From Gymnothorax reevesii (taxonomy: Eukaryota > Chordata > Actinopteri > Anguilliformes > Muraenidae): DNA of 64,000 nt. The notes under the pieces are model-generated. The model was not told the DNA's origin and searched no databases. It was given only the letters and a program-made list of their open reading frames with translations. Shown in pieces: positions 55,860 to 64,000 of this stretch (within the stretch, counting starts at the first letter, position 1; each line of letters opens with the position of its first letter). The translations under genes were made by a program, and so were the position numbers. The stretch covers positions 73,890,712 to 73,954,711 of the forward strand of contig CM056581.1 in the NCBI GenBank assembly GCA_029721435.1, read 5' to 3'.

Positions 55860-58558
55860 TAAAGTTGCAAGCAGCGTTGAAAGGGCCCTCGCCCCCCCTG
55901 TGCACATTGGGGTGGCAGCAAGATCTTGATGGCTGCAGGTGTCCATTCAGAGCCATTGGACACAGCTGGACCGCGTACAATGTGGTTTCCTGATGGGAGG
56001 GCAAAAATTTTCTGGAGGGCGCTATGATACCATTTTGACTTGCCTGTGCAAAAAATCTACAACACAGTAATCGTAATACGGGGCTCCATGAGTGTTTTGA
56101 TTTTTGTAAATTTTCCAGCATGTTTAGACTTTCAAAAGAGCAATTCTTTTATAAATATTATTGGGGGCGCTATAGAGCCATTATGCCCCATTTAGTGCCA
56201 ATTGATGGATGTATTGAAGAGAATAAGACAGTTCTAATTTTTGGATGGTTTTGCAAGTTTTGGAGCATTCTAAGGCCTTAAAACGTGTGTTCAAAAAAAT
56301 TTGGAAGAACGCAGGAAATAGCTCCTAGCTCACTTCCTGTTTGGCAAAAAATTTCAAAAAATTAAGCATTACCCGGAATGACGAATGCAATGATCACACC
56401 AAATTTCACGAACATTCAAACACTTTTATCTGAACATGGCCATATCTAGAGGGCGCTGTGGAGCCACCTGGCACCTCTCGATATAAAATAAGCATATATC
56501 TATACTTGGGTGGACAATTTTATCAAGTTTGGAAAGTTTCAGGCAAATTCCACAAAGTTCGTGGAATTGAAAGCAACTTCCTGTTTCATGGCAGGACATC
56601 AAAATTCGCCGTGACGCCACGGATGCATCGTTCGATGAAATCAAAAAAGCTTCGCAATTTAACGTCAGCAAGGTTTTTAGATATTAGATGCCAAATTTTA
56701 AGTTGATCGGATAAAATCTCTAGGAGGAGTTCGTTAAAGTACGACACCTGTGAATGGCAAAAAAAAAAAAGTTACAATTTCAATTAAAAATGGCAGCCTT
56801 CCTGTTGAGTCTAGGTCATGGCACCAAGAGACTTTTTTGTAGGTCTCGGCATATTCCACATGTCTACCGAATTTCATACATGTGGGTTTACCGGGCTGCG
56901 AGGGCTGCTTATTTGAAATTTTCCAGGGGGCGCTATAATGCCATTTTTGCCACGCCTATTTGTAAATTTTTTATCAGTGTAATAGGAATGACGTTCTTTA
57001 AAATTGTACAAAATTTTGTGAGTTTTTGAGCATGCTGAAACCCTCAAAAGGGTAATTCTTTTAAAAATCGTATTGGGGGCGCTATAGAGCCATGATGCCT
57101 CATTTACTGCCAATTTTTGTTTCAAATTGAAGAAAATGTGACAAATAAAATTTTAGCTAAGTTTTGCAAGTTTTCGAGTATGCTAAGGCCTTCAAATGTG
57201 TGTTCATAAAATTTGGAATAACGCAGGAAATGACTCATAGCTCACTTCCTGTTTGTCCGAAAAATTTCAAAAAAATCAGCACAGCCCAGAAAAACAAATG
57301 CAATGATCAGACCAAATTTCATGAACATTCAAGCACTTTTATATCAACATGGCCGTGTCAAGAGGGCGCTGTAGAGCCACCTGACCACACCCACTCCAAT
57401 ATCAAGATATAGGTATATTTGGAATTAGATTATCATTAAGACTGTAAAGTTTCACGTAAATCTCCCAAAGCATATGCTCATAAAAGCAACTTCCATTTTC
57501 ATGGCGGGACATCGAAATTCGCCGCGACGCCACGGATACAAAGTTCGATGAATCCAAAAAAGCTTCGCAATTTAACATCGACAAGGTCTTTAGATGTCAT
57601 ATGCAAAATTTTAAGTTGATCGGATAAAATCTCTAGGAGGAGTTCGTGAAAGTACGACGCCTGTGAATGGCAAAAAATTTAAAAAATTTGCAAATTCAAT
57701 TAAAAATGGCGGATTTCCTGTTGAGTCTAGGTCATGGCACCAAGAGACTTTTTTTTAGGTCTTGGCATAGTACACTTGTGCACCGAATTTTGTACATGTA
57801 GGTAAAACACGCTGCGAGGGCTGCTTCATTGAAATTTTCTAGGTGGCGCTGTAATGCAATTTTGCCAAATTCATCTGTAAACCCTATATCCTAGTAAAAA
57901 GTCTGACCAGCTTAATATGTTTGCTAAGTTTTGTGAGTTTTCGTGCATGTTGATGCCCTCAAAAATGTAATTATGAATTAGGGGGCGCTGTAGAGCCACC
58001 ATGTCTCACTCACTGCCAAATGAGATATTGAATCAAAGAACTTAATATTTTTAGTCAATAAGCCAAGTTTGGTGTGTTTTCGAGTATGATAAGGCCCTCA
58101 AAAATCGTAAAATCTGAAAAAACGCAGGAAATGGCTCATAGCTCACTTCCTGTGAGGCAAAAAAATTTCAAAAAAATTTACAAAAAAATTTATTATGACT
58201 ACTATGACCCTATCAAATTTCGTGAGAATCCGAGCAAGTGCTTTCCAAAATGGCCGCGTGTTTGGTGGTGCTAAAGAGCCACCGGGGCATGTCCAAGCAG
58301 AAAAATAATAATAGTTTGCAATTTTCACCACGACTGACGTGTGGGCAAATTTTTGTGAGTTTTCGTGCATGGCAAAGCCCTCAAAAATGCATTCTCGCAG
58401 CAGAATAATAATAATAATAATAATAATAAGAAGAAGAAGAAGAAGAAGAAGAAGAATAAGAATAATAATAAAAATCCCATCAAAAACAATAGGTTCCTCG
58501 CACCTTCGGTGCCAGGACCCGTTCCGGGCCCTGGCACCGGTCGGTGCTCGGGCCCTAA
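55859..58558 (+). repeat. Higher-order repeat unit B1 (2700 bp)
   Basis: Starts TTAAAGTTGCAAGCAGCGTT, ends with three hairpins and CCCTAA. Contains about two monomers of about 910 bp, marked by TCTCTAGGAGGAGTTCGTTA-like boxes near 56715 and 57628. Boxes: GGGGGCGCTATAGAGCCA, CTCACTTCCTGTTTG, and AAAATGGCGGACTTCCTGTT-like. The last 450 bp or so are nearly identical to the end of unit B2. Confidence 0.9.
58405..58465. repeat. (AAT)n(AAG)n microsatellite in unit B1 tail
   Basis: About eight AAT units, then about nine AAG units. The same compound run at 62942-63004 has one more AAG, one of very few differences between the two tails. Confidence 0.95.
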
Positions 58559-58575
58559 TTAAAGCTGCAAGCAGC
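58500..58575 (+). repeat. Hairpin cluster at unit junction B1/B2
   Basis: Four consecutive palindromes: GCACC-TTC-GGTGC (58500-58512), CCAGGACCCGTTCCGGG to CCCTGG (58512-58534), GCACCG-GT-CGGTGC (58534-58547), then across the unit boundary GCTGC-AA-GCAGC (58564-58575). The unit ends CTAA seven bases after the third hairpin. The same cluster is at 63039-63114. Confidence 0.85.
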
Positions 58576-61500
58576 GTTGAAAGGGCCCTCGCCCCCCTCG
58601 TGCACGTTGGGGAGGCAGCAAGATCCTGATGGGTGCAAGTGTCCATTCACAGCCATTGGACACTGTTGGACCGCGGACAATGTGTTTTCCTGAGGGGAGT
58701 TCAAAAATCTTCTGGAGGGCGCTATGATATCATTTTGACATGTGTGTGCGCAAAATCTACAACATAGTAATCGTAATACCGAGCTCCATGAGTGTGTTGA
58801 TTTTTGTAAATTTTCCAGCATGTTTAGACCTTCAAAAGAGCAATTCTTCTATAAATTTGATTGGGGGCGCTATAGAGCCATTTTGCCTCATTTAGTGCCA
58901 ATTGATGGATGATATTAAAGAAAATGAGACATTTATAATTTGTGCTAGGTTTTGCAAGTTTTGACGCATTCTAAGGCCTTAAAACGTGTGTTCAAAAAAA
59001 TTTGGAAGAACGCAGGAAATAGCTCCTAGCTCACTTCCTGTTTGGCAAAAAATTTCAAAAAATTAAGCATTACCCGGAATGACGAATGCAATGATCACAC
59101 CAAATTTCACGAACATTCAAACACTTTTATCTTAGCATGACCATATCTAGAGGGCGCTGTGGAGCCACCTAGCACCTCCTGATCCAATATTAGCATTTGT
59201 TTATACTTCGGAGGACAATTTTATCAAGCAAAGGAAGTTTCAGGCAAATCCCACAAAGTATGTGGGAGTAAAAGCAACTTCCTGTTTCATGGCGGGACAT
59301 CAAAATTTGCCGCGACGCCACGGTTACATCGTTCGATGAAATCAAAATAGCTTCACAATTTAACATCAGCAATGTCTTTAGATATTATTTGCCAAATATT
59401 AAGTTGATCGGATAAAATCTCTCGGAAGAGTTAGTTAAAGTACGACACCTGTGAATGGCGAAAAATCTAAAAAAGTTGCAATTTCAATTAAAAATGGCGG
59501 ACTTCCTGTTGGGTCTAGGTCATGGCACCAAGAGACTTTTTTTTAGGTCTTAGGATATTCCACATGTCCACCGAAGTTCATACATGCAGGTCAACCATGG
59601 TGCGAGGGCTGCTTTTTTGAAATTTTTCAGGGGGCGCTATAATGCCATTTTTGCCACGCCTATATGTAAATTTTTTATCAGTGTAATTGGAATGATGGTC
59701 TTTAGAATTGTACAAAATTTTGTGAGTTTTTGAGCATGCTGAGACCCTCAAAAAGGCAATTATTTTAAAAATTTGATTGGGGGCGCTATAGAGCCATAAT
59801 GCCTCATTTAATGCCAATTATTGTCTCAAATTGAAGACAATCGGAGAAATATCATTTTTGCAAAGTTTTGCAAGTTTTCAAGTATGCTAAGGCCTTCAAA
59901 TGTGTGTTCGTAAAATTTGGAATAACGCAGGAAATGGCTAATAGCGCACTTCCTGTTTGGCCGAAAAATTTCAAAAAAAAGTATCGCCCAAAAATACCAA
60001 TGCAATATTCAGACCACATTTCATGAACATTCAAGCACTTTTATATCAACATGGCCGTGTCAAGAGGGCACTGTGGAGCCACTTGACCACACCCAATCCA
60101 ATATCAACATATAATTATATTTGGAAGTAGACTACTATTAAGCCTGTAAAGTTTCACGCAAATCTCACAATGCATGTGCTCATAAAAGCAACTTCCATTT
60201 TCATGGCGGAACATCGAAATTCGCCGCAACGCCACAGACACAATTTTCGATGAATCCAAAAAAGCTTCGCAATTTAACATGGAAAAGGTCTTTAGATGAC
60301 CTGTGCCAAATTTTAAGTTGATCGGATAAAATCTCTAGGAGGAGTTCGTTAAAGTACGACACCTGCGAATGGAAAAAAATCTAAAAATGTTGAAATTTCA
60401 ATTAAAAATGCCGAACTTCCTTGTGAGTCTAGGTCATGGCACCAAGAGACTTTTTTTCAGGTCTCAGGATATTCTACATGTCCACCGAATTTTATACATG
60501 CAGGTCAACCACGATGCGAGGGCTGCTTATTTGAAATTTTCCAGGGGGCGCTATAATGCCAATTTTGCCAACTCTATATGTATTTTTTTATCAGTGTAAT
60601 AGGAATGATGGTTTTTAGAATGGTACAAAATTTTGTGAGTTTTTGAGCATGCTGAGACCCTCAAAAGGGCAATTCTTTTAAAAATCTGATTGGGGGCGCT
60701 ATAGAGCCATTATGCCACATTTACTGCCAATTTCTGTCTCAAATTGAAGACAATCAGACAATTATAATTATTGCAAAGTTTTGCAAGTTTTCGAGTATGC
60801 TAAAGCCGTCAAACGTGTGTTCGTAAAATTTGGAATAACGCAGGAAATGGCTCATAGCTCACTTCCTGTTTGGCCGAAAAATTTAAAAAAAATAAGCATT
60901 GCCCAAAAAAACAAATGTAATGATCAGACTAAATTTCATGAACATTCAAGCACTGTTAAGTCAACATGGCCATGTCAAGAGGGCGCTGTGGAGCAAGCTT
61001 ACCACACCCAATCCAATATCAACATATAAGTATATTTGGAAGTCGACTCTTATTTAGCTTGTAAAGTTTCGGGCAAATTTCACAAAGGATACACGCATAA
61101 AACCAACTTCCTGTTTCATGGCGGAACATCAAAATTCGCCGCGACGCCACGGATACAAAGTTCGATGAATCCAAAAAAGCTTCGCAATTTAACATCGGCA
61201 ACGTCTTTAGATACTATTAGCCAAATTTCAAGTTGTTCGGGTGAAATCTCTAGGAGGAGTTTGTTAAAGTTCGACACCTGTGAATGGCGAAAAATCCAAA
61301 AAAGTTGCAATTTCAATTAAAAATGGCGGACTTCCCGTTGAGACGAGGTCATGGCACCAAGAGTCTTTTTTGTAGGGCTCGGCATATTCCACATGTCTAC
61401 CAAATTTTATACATGTAGGTTTACCAGGCTGCGAGGGCTGCTTATTTAAAATTTTCCAGGGGGCGCTATAGTGACATTTTTGCCATGTCTATATATATGT

Positions 61501-62962
61501 TTTTTGTCAGAGTAATACGAATGATGGTCTTTATACATTTACAAAATTTTGTGAGTTTTAGAACATGCTGAGACCCTCAAAATGGCAATTCTTTTAAAAA
61601 TCTGATTGGGGGCGCTATAGAGCCATTGTGCCAAATTTAGAGTGAATTGATATATAAAATTGAAGATAATAAGACAATTATAATTTGTGCAACTTTTTGC
61701 AAGATTTCGAGTATTCTTAAGCATCCAAACGTGTTTATAAAATTTGGAAAAATGCAGGAAATGGCGCATAGCTCACTTCCTGTTTGGCCAAAAAATTTTT
61801 TAAAAATTAATATAACTCGACATGAACAAAGCAATGATCACACCAAATTTCATGAACATTCAAGCACTTTTATCTCAACATGGCCGTTTCAAGAGGGCGC
61901 TGTGGAGCCACCTGACCACACCCAATCTAATATCAACATATAGATCTACTTGGAAGTGGACTCCTATAAAGCCTGTAAAGTTTCGCGCAAATCTCACAAA
62001 GCATGTGCGCGTAAAACCAACTTCCTGTTTCATGGCGGAACATCGAAATTCGCCGCGACGCCACGGATACAAAGTTCAATGAATCCAAAAAAGCTTCGCA
62101 ATTTAACATTGACAAGGTCTTAAGATGTTAAATTCAAAATTTTATGTTGATCGGATAAAATCTCTAGGAGGAGTTCGTTAAAGTACGAAGCCTGTGAATG
62201 GCAAAAAATTAAAAAAATTTGCAAATTCAATTAAAAATGGCGGACTTCCTGTTGAGTCTAGGTCATGGCACCTAGAGACTTTTTTTTAGGTCTTGGCATA
62301 GTACACATGTCCACTGAATTTTGTACATGTAGGTCAAACACGCTGCGAGGGCTGCTTCATTGAAATTTTCTAGGTGGCGCTGTAATGCAATTTTGCCACA
62401 TCCATCTGTAAACCCTAAATCTTAGTAAAAAGTAAGAACAGCTTAATATGTTTGCAAAGTTTTGTGAGTTTTCAAGCATGCTGAGGCCCTCAAAAATGCA
62501 ATTATGTATTAGGGGGCGCTATAGAGCTACCATGTCACACCCAGTGCCAAATGAGATATCGAATCAAAGAATGTAATATATGTAGTCTATGAGCCAAGTT
62601 TGATGAGTTTTCGAGTATGATAAAACCCTCAAAAATGTGTTCGTAAAATCTGAAAAAACGCAGGAAATGGCTCATAGCTCACTTCCTGTGAGGCAAAAAA
62701 ATTTCAAAAAAATTTACAAAAAAATTTATTATGACTACTATGACCCTATCAAATTTCGTGAGAATCCGAGCAAGTGCTTTCCAAAATGGCCGCGTGTTTG
62801 GTGGTGCTAAAGAGCCACCGGGGCATGTCCAAGCAGAAAAATAATAATAGTTTGCAATTTTCACCACGACTGACGTGTGGGCAAATTTTTGTGAGTTTTC
62901 GTGCATGGCAAAGCCCTCAAAAATGCATTCTCGCAGCAGAATAATAATAATAATAATAATAA

Positions 62963-62993
<31 letters not shown>

Positions 62994-63097
62994 AATAAGA
63001 ATAATAATAAAAATCCCATCAAAAACAATAGGTTCCTCGCACCTTCGGTGCCAGGACCCGTTCCGGGCCCTGGCACCGGTCGGTGCTCGGGCCCTAA
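58559..63097 (+). repeat. Higher-order repeat unit B2 (4539 bp)
   Basis: Same head and tail as B1 but about four monomers (boxes near 59425, 60335, 61245, 62160, spaced 910-915 bp). The length difference from B1, 1839 bp, equals two monomers. The following unit starts with a near-perfect copy of its first 900 bp, so B2 and B3 are in direct tandem with a 4539-bp offset. Confidence 0.92.
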
Positions 63098-63114
63098 TTA
63101 AAGCTGCAAGCAGC
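63039..63114 (+). repeat. Hairpin cluster at unit junction B2/B3
   Basis: Same four palindromes as at 58500-58575, unchanged over the whole junction. Confidence 0.85.
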
Positions 63115-64000
63115 GTTGAAAGGGCCCTCGCCCCCCTCGTGCACGTTGGGGAGGCAGCAAGATCCTGATGGGTGCAAGTGTCCATTCACAGCCATTGGAC
63201 ACTGTTGGACCGCGGACAATGTGTTTTCCTGAGGGGAGTTCAAAAATCTTCTGGAGGGCGCTATGATATCATTTTGACATGTGTGTGCGCAAAATCTACA
63301 ACATAGTAATCGTAATACCGAGCTCCATGAGTGTGTTGATTTTTGTAAATTTTCCAGCATGTTTAGACCTTCAAAAGAGCAATTCTTCTATAAATTTGAT
63401 TGGGGGCGCTATAGAGCCATTTTGCCTCATTTAGTGCCAATTGATGGATGATATTAAAGAAAATAAGACATTTATAATTTGTGCTAGGTTTTACAAGTTT
63501 TGACGCATTCTAAGGCCTTAAAACGTGTGTTCAAAAAAATTTGGAAGAACGCAGGAAATAGCTCCTAGCTCACTTCCTGTTTGGCAAAAAATTTCAAAAA
63601 ATTAAGCATTACCCGGAATGACGAATGCAATGATCACACCAAATTTCACGAACATTCAAACACTTTTATCTTAGCATGACCATATCTAGAGGGCGCTGTG
63701 GAGCCACCTAGCACCTCCTGATCCAATATTAGCATTTGTTTATACTTCGGAGGACAATTTTATCAAGCAAAGGAAGTTTCAGGCAAATCCCACAAAGTAT
63801 GTGGGAGTAAAAGCAACTTCCTGTTTCATGGCGGGACATCAAAATTTGCCGCGACGCCACGGTTACATCGTTCGATGAAATCAAAATAGCTTCACAATTT
63901 AACATCAGCAATGTCTTTAGATATTATTTGCCAAATATTAAGTTGATCGGATAAAATCTCTCGGAAGAGTTAGTTAAAGTACGACACCTGTGAATGGCGA
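63098..64000 (+). repeat. Higher-order repeat unit B3, cut by window end
   Basis: First 903 bp of a further unit, nearly identical to 58559-59461 (I see only isolated substitutions, such as AATGAGACA/AATAAGACA). The array therefore continues beyond the window. Confidence 0.93.

Noticed and set aside
58143..58646. 167-codon frame repeated almost unchanged at 62679-63185
   Set aside because: It runs through AAT/AAG microsatellite and hairpin DNA of the satellite; the repetition reflects recent duplication of the array, not protein constraint.

Overview
The window looks like intergenic or intronic DNA of a ray-finned (teleost) fish. I found no host protein-coding gene I can defend. The evidence for a fish is the mix of repeats: Tc1-like elements with TA target sites, Ty3/gypsy elements with the rare Gmr1-type order (gag-protease-integrase-RT-RNase H), L1/Tx1-like LINEs with an RRM-type ORF1, piggyBac-, hAT- and P-like DNA transposons, a tRNA-derived SINE, and long tandem arrays built on GGGGGCGCTAT boxes. 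I cannot name the species.

Layout. 1-1516: decayed Tc1-like element cut by the window start. 3565-11557: Gmr1-like copy 1 (+), LTRs of 479 bp, TSD CCAG, with a 1.96 kb TTAA-flanked piggyBac-like element inside its gag. 13014-31136: an 18.1 kb span whose outer ends are 84-bp inverted repeats flanked by the 5-bp direct repeat CAACT. Only about 770 bp of it belongs to that outer element. The rest is later insertions: L1-like LINE A (-), itself split by Gmr1-like copy 2 (-); an 856-bp P-like element with a THAP-type exon; and full-length L1-like LINE B (-) with two uninterrupted ORFs. 33578-36089: degenerate TTAA-type inverted-repeat element. 36900-38740: two adjacent short-period tandem arrays. 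42240-43150: repeat-free block that could be conserved non-coding DNA. 45827-49903: two partial Tc1-like copies in opposite orientation, one holding a 1.56 kb CAGGG-ended element. 50281-50481: 201-bp hAT-type foldback MITE. 50584-64000: large satellite-like array with a higher-order structure and a SINE insertion; it runs off the window end.

How the parts relate. The window is best read as a stratigraphy of insertions. At most levels target-site duplications are still readable (CCAG, ATAT, TTAA, CAACT, GGTTATTT, a 16-bp and a 10-bp LINE TSD, a 16-bp SINE TSD), so the order of events follows from the sequence. Two elements keep long coding capacity. LINE B has ORF1 of 293 aa and ORF2 of 1243 aa with endonuclease and RT catalytic residues present. 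Gmr1 copy 2 has a 1442-codon gag-pol frame, but its gag start is out of frame and its primer-binding site carries a 3-nt insertion. Both Gmr1 copies carry His where RNase H normally has its first catalytic Asp. Their capsid region resembles the SCAN domain of vertebrate transcription factors, which fits the known descent of SCAN from Gmr1-like gag.
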